A stretch of DNA of 64,000 nucleotides from Arthrobacter sp. zg-Y1110 (lineage in GTDB: Bacteria; Actinomycetota; Actinomycetes; Actinomycetales; Micrococcaceae), in the NCBI RefSeq assembly GCF_025244865.1, contig NZ_CP104272.1:1302001-1366000 (forward strand), in the 5' to 3' direction. The first letter of the stretch is position 1. The number at the start of each line of letters is the position of its first letter. Made by a program: the position numbers and the translations under genes. A model generated the notes under the pieces. That model worked only from the letters and a program-made list of their open reading frames with translations. It was not told the origin of the DNA and did not search any database. Below are positions 31,573 to 40,316 of the stretch, piece by piece.

Positions 31573-32270
31573 GTTCTAATGTGGATCCGGCCCAGTTCCG
31601 GCAGGGCAAGCCGCTGGTTGTGGCCATCGACGGACCGTCGGGTTCGGGCAAGTCCAGCATCAGCCGGGAAGTGGCCCGCCGCCTGCACGCCGCCTACCTC
31701 GACACCGGTGCCATGTACCGTGCGGTCACGCTCTCCTGCATGGAGGCCGGCATCGACCTGGCCGATTCGGTGGCCGTCGAGGCCGCCGCGGAAAACGCCG
31801 ACATTGCCCTGAGCCTGTCTCCGGACGAGGAATGGGTGCGGGTCAGCGGCCGGGACGTCACCGACGCCATCCGCGAGCCCGCCGTCTCGTCCTCGGTCAG
31901 CGCCGTCGCCACCACCTTGGGTGCCCGGGCGGAACTCGTCCGACGCCAGCAGCAGCTGATTCGGGACTCCGGCCTGCGGATCGTGGCCGAGGGCCGGGAC
32001 ATCACCACCGTGGTGGCTCCGCATGCCGAGGTGCGGATCCTGCTCACCGCCAGCGAAGAAGCACGGCTCCGCCGCCGCGGCATCCAGCTGGGCGGCACGC
32101 AGACCGCCGCGGCGCTGAAGGAACAGGTCCTGGTCCGCGACGCGAAGGACTCCACCGTGGTGGAATTCCAGCAGGCCGCCGACGGCGTCGTCACCATCGA
32201 TTCCTCCGACCTGGACTTCGAAGAGACGGTCTCGGCCGTACTCGAAGTGGTTTTCACCAGTACCCATTAG
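31569..32270 (+). CDS. cmk: Cytidylate kinase
   Basis: 233 residues from GTG 31569, 8 bases after GGAAGG. It phosphorylates CMP/dCMP. The P-loop is [21 protein letters not shown], followed by [21 protein letters not shown] and the catalytic [29 protein letters not shown] lid region. Conserved between tyrA and der; Rv1712-Rv1713 have the same order. Confidence 0.95.
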   Translation: MSSNVDPAQFRQGKPLVVAIDGPSGSGKSSISREVARRLHAAYLDTGAMYRAVTLSCMEAGIDLADSVAVEAAAENADIALSLSPDEEWVRVSGRDVTDAIREPAVSSSVSAVATTLGARAELVRRQQQLIRDSGLRIVAEGRDITTVVAPHAEVRILLTASEEARLRRRGIQLGGTQTAAALKEQVLVRDAKDSTVVEFQQAADGVVTIDSSDLDFEETVSAVLEVVFTSTH

Positions 32271-32440
32271 CTCCCTGCCGGGGGACCCGGCACCAACTAC
32301 GGGCACCCGCCCGTGTTTCAATGGGAGGAGGACATCCGGCGGCAACGCCGCAAGGTATCCTCCCTCACACTTACCGGGCTGAACGTCCGGCGACGGCCTG
32401 TACGCAGTGCTGCAGACCTCAACGGAAAGAAAGCAATTCA
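32271..32440 (+). promoter_or_regulatory. Structured cmk-der intergenic leader
   Basis: Three successive hairpins are visible. TGCCGGG-GGA-CCCGGCA is at 32276-32292. ACGGGC-ACCC-GCCCGT followed by GTTT is at 32299-32314. The third is a two-part structure with outer arms GGGAGGA/TCCTCCC (32323-32329, 32358-32364) around GCGGC-AAC-GCCGC (32339-32351). No T-run is strong enough to call a terminator. A regulatory leader for der is possible. Confidence 0.45.
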
Positions 32441-34003
32441 ATGAACGGAAAACCTCTCAACGACGACACCGCCGGTGACGGGATCTCCACGGACGAGTAC
32501 GTCCCGTCCGGAGAAGACCAGATCGACGAGCGCCTCGCGGCAATGGATGACGACGAGGCCGATATCCGCGCCCGTTCCCTCCGCGCCGGTCTCGACGACT
32601 ACGAACTTGATGAAGAAGATGCCGCGCTGCTCGCCGGCGGCTTCGAAGAATACGACGAAGACGCACCCCTGCGCCAGGATCCGGTGGTCGCCATCGTGGG
32701 CCGCCCGAACGTGGGCAAGTCCACCCTGGTGAACCGTATCCTCGGCCGCCGTGAGGCCGTCGTGGAGGACACCCCCGGTGTGACCCGTGACCGGGTTACC
32801 TACCCCGCGACCTGGAACGGTGTGAACTTCACCCTGGTGGACACCGGCGGCTGGGAGCACGACGCCCGCGGCATCCACGCCCGGGTAGCCGACCAGGCCG
32901 AAATCGCCGTTGACCACGCCGACGCCGTCATGCTGGTGGTCGACGCGACCGTCGGTATCACCGCCACCGACGAGGCCGTGGTGCGGATGCTGCGCGGCAA
33001 GGGCAAGCCCGTCGTCGTCGTCGCCAACAAGGTGGACGATATCCAGAACGAAGCCGACGCTTCCTCCCTCTGGGGCCTGGGCTTCGGCGAGCCGTACCCG
33101 GTCTCGGCGCTGCACGGCCGCGGCACCGGTGACATGCTCGACGCCGTCCTGGACGTGCTGCCCGAGTACTCCGCGTACGGCGGACTGGACCGCTCCGGCG
33201 GCCCGCGCCGCATCGCCCTGATCGGCCGCCCGAACGTGGGCAAGTCCTCGCTGCTGAACAAGCTGGCCGGCTCCGAGCGTGTAGTCGTGGATGACACCGC
33301 GGGCACCACCCGTGACCCGGTGGATGAAATGATCGAACTCGGCGGCCGCACCTGGCGCTTCGTCGACACCGCCGGCATCCGCCGCCGCCAGCACATGGCA
33401 CAGGGCGCCGATTTCTACGCCTCCCTGCGTACCCAGGCTGCCCTGGAAAAGGCCGAGGTCGCCGTCGTGCTCCTGGCCGTGGACGAGGTCCTCAGCGAGC
33501 AGGACGTCCGCATCCTGCAGCTGGCCATCGAATCCGGCCGCGCACTGGTTCTCGCCTTCAACAAGTGGGACCTACTCGACGACGAGCGCCGCCGCTACCT
33601 CAAGATCGAGATCGAGCGGGACCTGGCCCACGTTGAATGGGCCCCGCACGTCAACATCTCGGCCAAGACCGGCTGGCACAAGGACCGTCTGGTTCCCGCA
33701 CTGGATACCGCCCTGGAGAACTGGGATAAGCGCATCCCCACCGGAAAGCTCAACGCCTTCCTGGGCGAGCTTGTGGCAGCCCACCCGCACCCCGTGCGCG
33801 GCGGCAAGCAGCCCCGCATCCTCTTCGGTACGCAGGCTTCCTCGCGTCCGCCGAAGTTCGTGCTGTTCACCACCGGCTTCCTGGATCCCGGCTACCGCCG
33901 CTTCATCACCCGCCGGCTGCGTGAAACCTTCGGCTTCGAGGGCACGCCCATCGAGGTCAGCATGCGCGTCCGCGAGAAGCGCGGCAAGAACAGCAAGCGC
34001 TAA
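32441..34003 (+). CDS. der: Ribosome-assembly GTPase Der (EngA)
   Basis: 520 residues from ATG 32441 (GGAAAGAAAG upstream). It has two GTPase domains in tandem: [15 protein letters not shown] near 87 with DTPGVTRDR and DTGGW, and [14 protein letters not shown] near 262 with [10 protein letters not shown] and NKWD. The KH-like domain at the end ([29 protein letters not shown]) finishes in a basic KRGKNSKR tail. It acts in 50S subunit assembly. The first 80 residues form an acidic extension ([18 protein letters not shown]) seen in actinobacterial Der proteins. Confidence 0.95.
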   Translation: MNGKPLNDDTAGDGISTDEYVPSGEDQIDERLAAMDDDEADIRARSLRAGLDDYELDEEDAALLAGGFEEYDEDAPLRQDPVVAIVGRPNVGKSTLVNRILGRREAVVEDTPGVTRDRVTYPATWNGVNFTLVDTGGWEHDARGIHARVADQAEIAVDHADAVMLVVDATVGITATDEAVVRMLRGKGKPVVVVANKVDDIQNEADASSLWGLGFGEPYPVSALHGRGTGDMLDAVLDVLPEYSAYGGLDRSGGPRRIALIGRPNVGKSSLLNKLAGSERVVVDDTAGTTRDPVDEMIELGGRTWRFVDTAGIRRRQHMAQGADFYASLRTQAALEKAEVAVVLLAVDEVLSEQDVRILQLAIESGRALVLAFNKWDLLDDERRRYLKIEIERDLAHVEWAPHVNISAKTGWHKDRLVPALDTALENWDKRIPTGKLNAFLGELVAAHPHPVRGGKQPRILFGTQASSRPPKFVLFTTGFLDPGYRRFITRRLRETFGFEGTPIEVSMRVREKRGKNSKR

Positions 34004-34019
34004 GTCTCTTGGCGTAAAT

Positions 34020-34060
34020 CCCCGGTCCCGGTCCCTTTTGGGGGAGCGGGGCCGGGGTTT
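34020..34060 (+). terminator. Terminator after der
   Basis: CCCCGG (34020-34025) pairs with CCGGGG (34052-34057), extended by CCCG/CGGG inside, then TTTCTGTGTTT. It marks the end of the parA-der transcription run. Confidence 0.75.
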
Positions 34061-34121
34061 CTGTGTTTGAGGCCTGTTTCGGCGGGGCTGCGGAATCCTG
34101 TGCTCACCGCGCGGTGAATCG

Positions 34122-34180
34122 TTCATAGTGCAGCAGATGCTGTCCGACTGGTTCGCAGGCAGCATCTACTGCACTATGAA
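34122..34180. repeat. 21-bp inverted repeat with 17-base loop
   Basis: Left arm 34122-34142 begins TTCATAGTGCAG and right arm 34160-34180 ends CTGCACTATGAA. Of 21 positions 20 pair perfectly and one is G-T. There is no T-run and no open reading frame. It lies about 100 bases upstream of tRNA-Pro, at the border of the accessory-like region. It may be a regulatory hairpin, a REP/MITE-like unit, or a recombination site. Confidence 0.8.
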
Positions 34181-34281
34181 AACTCACGTTGCGCCGCCCG
34201 CGAGCCCCGATGCGGCGGAACGGCCGGTTGTGGTGTAAGGTATTTGAGGTGGTTCGGCCGGGAGACATTCCGGAAGAACTG

Positions 34282-34355
<74 letters not shown>

Positions 34356-34360
34356 CGGTA

Positions 34361-34396
34361 AGCCTGATGAAACGCGAGTTTCGTCAGGCTTTTGTC
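34361..34396 (+). terminator. Terminator after tRNA-Pro
   Basis: 13-bp stem AGCCTGATGAAAC / GTTTCGTCAGGCT (one G-T pair), GCGA tetraloop, then TTTTGT. It starts five bases after the tRNA. Confidence 0.93.
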
Positions 34397-34443
34397 GTTA
34401 ACTAGGGCGCCAGGCTGAGCCTGCCTCGAGACGGCGGTAGTTC

Positions 34444-35169
34444 CTAGTCACCACCCTCAAGGAAGCCGCCGTCGAGGACCCAGTTGTAGCGCAGCCTCAG
34501 TGCACGCTCGGTGCTCGCGGCCAGCGTTGCCAGCACCAGCGTTATGTTCGCCGATGCCGGAAGCTGGAACGGGCTGGAGAAGGTGCCGATGCTCTCCGCG
34601 ATGGGCGGGAGCTGCATGATCTGCTCGACGATCTGCGGAACGCCGAGCACGAGCGCGACCACGAGTACGCTGGCCGATACGATGCCAACGGCACGGCTCA
34701 GCCCGGGGTTGGTCCGTTCCAGGCCGGCTCGCAGTCCTTCGGCCGAGGCAGAATCAGGTAGAAGCTGTCGCTCGTACCCGTCGGGCGTCACATAGTGGCA
34801 GCGTCTGAGCCCGTAGATGCTGACCTCGACCTCGATGACACCACCCGGCACCTCGAACACTGCCGGAAGTTTTGATCCGGCCTGGTTGACCCCGTTGCGG
34901 TAGAGCTGCGCGCGCACTTCGCCGTCCGCATCACCTCCGAGCCGGACGTCGACGGACCAGATCTCCGGTGCACCGTCCTCGCCGGTGAGCTGCAGATGAA
35001 AGAGCGACCGCGAGAACAGCTGCCACCATCGATAGCGCGGAAGCGTATGGCCGTCCCCGGGTTCCAGCGTCTCTTTGGGTGTCACTTGTCCCTCCCGGAA
35101 TCGCTTCTTCGGAGCTGCCCTGCCGGCGCGGCTACGTTCCGCCGATGGAGATTCGATCCGGCCTTTCAT
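34444..35169 (-). CDS. Hypothetical protein with two C-terminal membrane segments
   Basis: 241 residues starting MKGRIESPSAERSR at 35169, 5 bases after the stop of the upstream small-efflux gene, so probably co-translated. The N-terminal 40 residues are basic. Residues about 45-135 look like a soluble beta-rich domain (WSVDVRLGGDADGEVRAQLYRNG, GGVIEVEVSIYGLRRCHYVTPDG). Two hydrophobic helices follow (SRAVGIVSASVLVVALVLGVPQIV, PASANITLVLATLAASTERAL). Not recognised. Pairing with a membrane exporter suggests an accessory or sensor subunit, but nothing in the sequence proves it. Confidence 0.72.
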   Translation of the reverse strand: MKGRIESPSAERSRAGRAAPKKRFREGQVTPKETLEPGDGHTLPRYRWWQLFSRSLFHLQLTGEDGAPEIWSVDVRLGGDADGEVRAQLYRNGVNQAGSKLPAVFEVPGGVIEVEVSIYGLRRCHYVTPDGYERQLLPDSASAEGLRAGLERTNPGLSRAVGIVSASVLVVALVLGVPQIVEQIMQLPPIAESIGTFSSPFQLPASANITLVLATLAASTERALRLRYNWVLDGGFLEGGD

Positions 35170-35174
35170 GTGAC

Positions 35175-35759
35175 TCAGACCCCGACGACGAAGGTGAGGG
35201 CGGCCCAGAACGAGACGGTGGCCACTGTCGTCCATATGACGATTGCCACACCTTGCCAGAGCAGCACCCAGCCACGGGGGGTTCCGCCCGCGATGAGGAT
35301 CGCGGATGTGAACTGGGTCGGGATCGCGAGGGGACCGAGGATGCTCGCGCCGGGGACGCCGAAGCGGACGAGCCACTTCATGAAGCGCTGGCGCCCCTTT
35401 GATACGGGCTTGGCCGGCGCCGTCTCCTCGAACGCAGCGGACCCCTGGTAACCCGGGGAGGCCGGGACGCGCTCGGCGCTCCGGGCAGCCGAGACACGGT
35501 CCCTGTTGTGATTGGTGACCGCTGTGCGGGCCCGTGACGTGAAGAGCACCACGAAGACCACGCTCAGGAAATTGCCGACTGCGCCGGCGATACCGGCAAC
35601 GATAGGGTGGAGGCCGCCGAGGATGCCGATGATGGAGGCCCCTTCGGTCTCGATGAACGGGACGGCCCCGGCGAGCATCACGATGAAGGGACGGATGATC
35701 TCGGGCACTTGGGCCGCCAGTTCCTGGAAGTTGATGATCAGTTCCTGAATGGGGTTCAT
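35175..35759 (-). CDS. Small multidrug-export-type membrane protein
   Basis: 194 residues starting MNPIQELIINFQ. Four or more hydrophobic segments are visible: IRPFIVMLAGAVPFIETEGASIIGILGG, HPIVAGIAGAVGNFLSVVFVVLFTS, GVPGASILGPLAIPTQFTSAILIAGG, VLLWQGVAIVIWTTVATVSFWAAL. The PFIETEGA and GVPGASILGPL patterns match the Pfam small multi-drug export family (Sm_multidrug_ex) as I remember it. The family name is not backed by strong biochemistry. A hydrophilic loop of about 45 residues separates the two halves. First gene of a two-gene minus-strand unit divergent from the LuxR regulator. Confidence 0.72.
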   Translation of the reverse strand: MNPIQELIINFQELAAQVPEIIRPFIVMLAGAVPFIETEGASIIGILGGLHPIVAGIAGAVGNFLSVVFVVLFTSRARTAVTNHNRDRVSAARSAERVPASPGYQGSAAFEETAPAKPVSKGRQRFMKWLVRFGVPGASILGPLAIPTQFTSAILIAGGTPRGWVLLWQGVAIVIWTTVATVSFWAALTFVVGV

Positions 35760-35916
35760 GGTTCGGCGCTTCTTTCTTATGTTTTATGCGGGTCGTGGAT
35801 TCGTGCGATTCTCGAAACGGTCCAGCACAAACCGTGTTCCCAGGTCTGGGCTGGGCCGTACTGCTTCGCCTGCACCGGAGTCTTCAGATTCGCAGCGGCG
35901 GCGGGGTCTTCGCGTC

Positions 35917-36000
35917 GGTGGAAACCCCTGCCTCTCCGCCGGTTTCCGCCTAGCTGCTTGGGCCGGAGCGACTTCGATTGCGTAGGCGAAAATTGCCTAC
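35917..36000. promoter_or_regulatory. Inverted repeats upstream of the LuxR regulator
   Basis: Two dyads occur between the small-efflux gene and the LuxR gene: GGTGGAAACC/GGTTTCCGCC (35917-35926 and 35941-35950, one mismatch) and the perfect GTAGGC-N7-GCCTAC (35982-36000). The second ends 35 bases before the regulator start and is a candidate autoregulatory operator. The rest of 35760-36035 shows no gene. Confidence 0.45.
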
Positions 36001-36035
36001 TAAGGTGCCGTCATGCTCTGAAGGGAGCGACACTG

Positions 36036-38765
36036 ATGGACTTCCTGGGCCGCTCCGCGGACCGCGCAACGGTCGACAACCTCCTCTCGCAGGCACGAGC
36101 CGGGCTGAGCGGGGCAGTCATCGTCCGAGGGGAAGCGGGTATCGGAAAGACGGCGTTGCTCGAGTACGCCCGCGGCAGGGCTGATGCCTCGGGGTTCCGA
36201 GTAGTGTCCTCGGTCGGGGTGGAGTGCGAGACGCAGTTCGCTTTTGCGGGCCTGCATCAGTTGTGCGCGCCCCTGCTGGACCGCATGGGTGCCCTGCCCG
36301 AGCCGCAGCAGACCGCTCTGGGCGTGGCGTTCGGGCAGCGAAGCGGTGCAGTGCCGGATTGGTTTCTGATAGGGCTGGCCACTCTCAACCTGCTGGCCGA
36401 GGCCGCTGAGGAAGGGCCCCTTCTGTGCCTCGTTGACGATGCGCAGTGGCTTGACGAGGCGTCGGCTCAGGTCCTCACATTTGTGGCACGGCGGGTCGCC
36501 GCGGAGCCGATGGCGCTGGTGTTCGCCCTGCGGGAGCCCACCGACCGCCATGTGCGTGGGTTCGACGGCATACCCGGCTTACGCTTGGGCGGGCTCGACG
36601 AGGCCGACGCGCGGGAGCTGCTGGCAGCAGCCGACTACGTACCCCTGGACGACGGGATGCGCGAGCATGTCGTCGCGGAGGCGCACGGGAACCCTCTCGC
36701 GCTGCTGGAGCTGGCCCGAAGCGCGCCGGCGGCATGGGTGGCCGGCGGGTTCGAGCCGGTGCCGGGCATCACGCACCGCATCGAGGACACCTTTCGGCGC
36801 CGCGCGGACAGCCTGCCGGCACCTACTCGACTATTGCTGCTGGTTGCTGCGGCCGATTCTAGCGGCGAGGTGGCGCTGCTCTGGCGTGCGGCCGCGCACC
36901 TGGGGATCGCCGGCGAGTCTGCCGCGCCCGCAGAGGCCGCCGGACTCCTGGAGATTGATACACGGGTGAGGTTTCGCCATCCGCTGGTGCGTTCAGCTGT
37001 GCTTCGGTCCGCCGCCCCGCTGGAGCGTCGCCGTGCACACGACGCGCTGGCCGCTGCCATCGATCCAGACGTCGACCCCGACCGCCGCGCCTGGCACCGG
37101 GCCCAGGCCGTGCTGGGCACCGACGAGGACGCCGCCGCTGGGCTGGTGCGGTCAGCAGGCCGGGCGCGCGCCCGCGGCGGGCTGGCCGCTGCGGCGGCGT
37201 TCATGGAGCATGCGGCCAGACTGACCCCTGACCCTGCCACCCGCGCGAGCCGGGCGCTGGAGGCCGCGCAGGATAAGCACGAGGCTGGTGCGAACGCCTC
37301 CGAGTTGCTGACGCTCGCTTCGGCCGGGCCGCTCGATACCCTGCAGCAGGCTCGCCTCGAACTGCTGCGCGCGCGGATCGCGTTCCACTTCGCGCGCGAC
37401 GCCGAAGGGCAGAGGATGCTGCTGGAAGCCGCTAAGAGCCTGGCCCCGCTGGACCCGGTGCTGTCCCGTGAGACGTATCTGCGCGCGCTCGAAGCGGCGA
37501 TCGTCACCGGTGACTTCCGCCACGGCCGCGGCATACCGGAAGTGACCGAGGCTGCCCTGACGGCGCCCGTCGCGACGGGGTCTCTGCGGCCTGCGGATCT
37601 CCTGCTCGACGGGCTTGTGATGACCTTCACTCAGGGGTATTCGGCCGGTGTGCCGGGGCTGCGGCGGGCGCTGGCGGCCTTCGGAGGCCAGGAGCAGGAT
37701 GTTGATGCGCTGAGCGTCGTCGACACCTGCCGCTGGGGGTGGCTCGCCAGCCGAACCGCAATGTCGGTGTTCGACGACGAGATGCTCCACGCCGTGTCCA
37801 TCCGTCATGTCCGTCTGACCCGTGAGACCGGCGCGCTTGCCGCACTCCCGGACGCACTTCTGGGCCAATCCGTCATACAAGTGCTCTCGGGTGAGTTCGA
37901 CCGCGCAGCCGAGCACGCAGCGATCGCAGCCGCGACCGAGGCTGTGCCCTTGCTGCACTCGCAGCTCCTCCTGTCTGCCTGGCGCGGCCGTCCAGACGAG
38001 ACCGCCGGGATGCGCGCGAGCATTGTCCGCAAGGCTGCCGGACAGGCGCACAGCACCGAGGATGCCCTGACGCAGTACGCCATGGCGGTGCTGCATAACG
38101 GTCTGGGCGACTACTCCGCAGCTCTTGCCGCGGCGGCACGGGCCTTCGACACCGAAGCGGTGAGGTTCAACAACCTGGCCCACTCTGAACTCGTCGAAGC
38201 GGCGTGCCGTTCCGGCGGGCCGGAGAGTGCGGCCGATGCGCTCGAGCAACTCACTTCCCGCGCCCTCGCCAGCGGTACGCCGTGGGGGCTCGGTCTGGCG
38301 GCGCGTTCACGGGCTTTGACCTCTACGGGGACAGCCGCTGAGGAACACTTCCGCGAGGCGATCGAGCAACTCAAACGTTGCCGGATAACCACTTATCTCG
38401 CCCGAACGCACCTCGTCTACGGCGAGTGGCTCCGCCGCGAGGGCCGCCGCCAGGACGCCCGCGAACAGCTCCGCACCGCGCACGGGATGCTGTTGGACAT
38501 GGGCGCCGAGGCGTTCGCCGCCCGCGCCGCCCGCGAACTTCGCGCCACCGGCGAGCACCCCCGCAAGCGAAGCGCCCAGCCGGCCGACTCCCTCACCGCC
38601 CACGAGATGCACATCGCCCGGCTGGTGGCCACCGGTGCAACCTCCCGCGAAGTTGCCACGGAACTCTTTCTCAGCCCACGGACGATTGATGCCCACCTCC
38701 GCAATATTTTCCGCAAAATGGGCGTCACCTCTCGCCGTCAGCTCCGCGAGCTGTCCCTTTCCTGA
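36036..38765 (+). CDS. Large ATP-binding LuxR-family (LAL) regulator
   Basis: 909 residues from ATG 36036, with AAGGGAG 8 bases upstream; the open frame upstream has no family sequence. The N-terminal AAA/STAND ATPase has Walker A VRGEAGIGKTALL (Lys38) and Walker B LLCLVDDAQWLD. Its middle part is a long helical, TPR-like sensor region. The C-terminal LuxR helix-turn-helix is SLTAHEMHIARLVATGATSREVATELFLSPRTIDAHLRNIFRKMGV. This is the LAL/MalT architecture, in which a ligand triggers ATP-dependent oligomerisation and promoter activation. Divergent from the small-efflux pair, which is the most obvious target. Ligand unknown. Confidence 0.92.
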   Translation: MDFLGRSADRATVDNLLSQARAGLSGAVIVRGEAGIGKTALLEYARGRADASGFRVVSSVGVECETQFAFAGLHQLCAPLLDRMGALPEPQQTALGVAFGQRSGAVPDWFLIGLATLNLLAEAAEEGPLLCLVDDAQWLDEASAQVLTFVARRVAAEPMALVFALREPTDRHVRGFDGIPGLRLGGLDEADARELLAAADYVPLDDGMREHVVAEAHGNPLALLELARSAPAAWVAGGFEPVPGITHRIEDTFRRRADSLPAPTRLLLLVAAADSSGEVALLWRAAAHLGIAGESAAPAEAAGLLEIDTRVRFRHPLVRSAVLRSAAPLERRRAHDALAAAIDPDVDPDRRAWHRAQAVLGTDEDAAAGLVRSAGRARARGGLAAAAAFMEHAARLTPDPATRASRALEAAQDKHEAGANASELLTLASAGPLDTLQQARLELLRARIAFHFARDAEGQRMLLEAAKSLAPLDPVLSRETYLRALEAAIVTGDFRHGRGIPEVTEAALTAPVATGSLRPADLLLDGLVMTFTQGYSAGVPGLRRALAAFGGQEQDVDALSVVDTCRWGWLASRTAMSVFDDEMLHAVSIRHVRLTRETGALAALPDALLGQSVIQVLSGEFDRAAEHAAIAAATEAVPLLHSQLLLSAWRGRPDETAGMRASIVRKAAGQAHSTEDALTQYAMAVLHNGLGDYSAALAAAARAFDTEAVRFNNLAHSELVEAACRSGGPESAADALEQLTSRALASGTPWGLGLAARSRALTSTGTAAEEHFREAIEQLKRCRITTYLARTHLVYGEWLRREGRRQDAREQLRTAHGMLLDMGAEAFAARAARELRATGEHPRKRSAQPADSLTAHEMHIARLVATGATSREVATELFLSPRTIDAHLRNIFRKMGVTSRRQLRELSLS

Positions 38766-38797
38766 GGCCCGCGGGCGTGACGGTCGAGGCCTCGCCT

Positions 38798-39319
38798 CTA
38801 GCCCGCGAGCGTGCCGACGTCGCCGGCCACCGCCGCCATCCGCCCCTCGAACTGGTGCCCGCCGGACGTATGTCGGCGGACTTGCGCCTGCGGCAACCGG
38901 GCCGCGTGCCGGTCCAGGTGGTCGATGGGCACCACCTCGTCGTCGACGCAATGGTGGAGCCAGACCGGAAAGCCGGTTGGCAGCTTGGCGTCCGCAGGCA
39001 GCGTGTACTCCGCCTGCCAACCCTCCGACCCCCAGAAAGGCATTGCCAGGAGGACGAGTCCCAGCGGCGGGGTGCCCTGAAATTCGTCGGCGAGGTGAAG
39101 CAGGGCCATCGACGCCCCGAAGGAATGCCCCACGATGACCAGGTCAGGGGCGAGGGTGTTCCGATGCCGTTCGATTTCGCTGCGCCAGCCCGCGGCCGAC
39201 ATGTCCGCGTCGGGGAATCGGGGCGTCGTAACGGGCAGGCCGAGGCGGGTGTGCAGTTCTTCTGCGAGGGGTAGGTCGTCCTGGTAGCCGCCGGCTCCAT
39301 GGACGAAGAGGATCTCCAT
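38798..39319 (-). CDS. Small alpha/beta hydrolase (RBBP9/YdeN-like)
   Basis: 173 residues from ATG 39319 with AGGAGA 6 bases before it. Nucleophile elbow VGHSFGAS with Ser66, Asp near 126-127 (CVDDEVVP) and His155 (TSGGHQFEG) form the triad. The short N-terminal MEILFVHGAGGYQDD and the RBBP9-like size suggest a serine hydrolase or esterase acting on small substrates. Convergent with the LuxR gene, the two stops being 32 bases apart. Confidence 0.85.
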   Translation of the reverse strand: MEILFVHGAGGYQDDLPLAEELHTRLGLPVTTPRFPDADMSAAGWRSEIERHRNTLAPDLVIVGHSFGASMALLHLADEFQGTPPLGLVLLAMPFWGSEGWQAEYTLPADAKLPTGFPVWLHHCVDDEVVPIDHLDRHAARLPQAQVRRHTSGGHQFEGRMAAVAGDVGTLAG

Positions 39320-39513
39320 GCGTTCTCCTGGGAATTCAATGCCGTGCCGGGTTTGGGTTGAGAACGTTTCCTGCAAGCCAGCTTGGCCTTCTGCCCGCTA
39401 GTCGGTCAAGGGAAGGCGGCCCCGGATGACTCAGGGGTTCTGCCCTGTTAGCCTCGTCCGTCCGGGCGGTCCGGCGTCCGCCATCCAGGTTGCATCGGAG
39501 AAGGAGCGGGTCC

Positions 39514-40287
39514 ATGGCTGCGGAAATCCCATCCCGGAAGGTCATTATCCATGGCGCCGGCGGGGCGATCGGCGGTGCCGTAGCGGAGGAATTCGCCCGC
39601 CGCGGGGCGGAGCTGTTCCTCGCCGGGCACCGCCTGGACTCCGTTAATGCAACGGCGGACCGCATCCGCGCCCTGGGCGGCGGGCCGGTGCATGCGGCAC
39701 AAGTCGACGCGTCCGATCCGGCGGCCGTAGACGCGCACGCCGACGCCGTCGTCGATGCCGCAGGAAGGATCGACGCCGTGCTCAACGCGGCCGGCCTCCC
39801 GGCGGTGCAGGGGGTCCCGCTGCTCGATATGTCCGTGGACGACGTCGTCGCGCCGGCAGCGGGCTGGCTGCGCACACAGTTCATCACCTCGCGGTCCGCT
39901 GCAGTGCACATGGTTTCGCGCGGAAGCGGAACGGTCCTGATGCTGTCCGCCTCGCCGGCAAGGGTCTCCATTGCCGGAGTGGGCGGCTTCGCAGCGGCTT
40001 GTGCCGCCGTCGAAGCACTCACCCGGACCCTTGCCGCGGAGCTGGGTTCCTCGGGAGTGAGGGTTGTCTGCCTTCGCCCGCAGCGCATTCTGGAAACCAT
40101 CGGAAGCATCCCGGACCTGCCGATGGCACCGCACGAGTTCACCCGCTTCCTTGAGTCACTCACCACCACGGGGACCCTCCCCACCCTCGGGGAGGTGGCC
40201 AAAGCAGCAGTCTTTCTGGCCGAGGGCGGCGCGGGGAGCATGAACGGGGCCGTCCTGAACCTCACATGCGGGATGAGCGTCGATTGA
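39514..40287 (+). CDS. SDR-fold protein lacking the canonical YxxxK motif
   Basis: 257 residues from ATG 39514 (GGAGAAGGAG upstream). It is a Rossmann short-chain dehydrogenase: cofactor loop HGAGGAIGGAVAEEFARRGAELFLAGHR and structural NAAG at 91-94. The region that normally reads YxxSKAA reads FAAACAAVEALTRTLAAELG, so the catalytic Tyr is Phe159 and the Lys is Cys163; Ser145/Ser147 remain. Everything around it is well conserved, including LAAELGSSGVRVVCLRP. It is therefore either non-catalytic, a binding protein, or uses different chemistry. It ends in ...GAVLNLTCGMSVD, typical of intact SDRs. Confidence 0.85.
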   Translation: MAAEIPSRKVIIHGAGGAIGGAVAEEFARRGAELFLAGHRLDSVNATADRIRALGGGPVHAAQVDASDPAAVDAHADAVVDAAGRIDAVLNAAGLPAVQGVPLLDMSVDDVVAPAAGWLRTQFITSRSAAVHMVSRGSGTVLMLSASPARVSIAGVGGFAAACAAVEALTRTLAAELGSSGVRVVCLRPQRILETIGSIPDLPMAPHEFTRFLESLTTTGTLPTLGEVAKAAVFLAEGGAGSMNGAVLNLTCGMSVD

Positions 40288-40316
40288 TACCCGGGGGATC
40301 GCTGCGAAATGGAACC

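Noticed and set aside
38769..38807. CGCGGGC/GCCCGCG dyad between the LuxR gene and the hydrolase as a terminator
   Set aside because: The arm overlaps the end of the hydrolase gene, the loop is long and no T-run follows on either strand.
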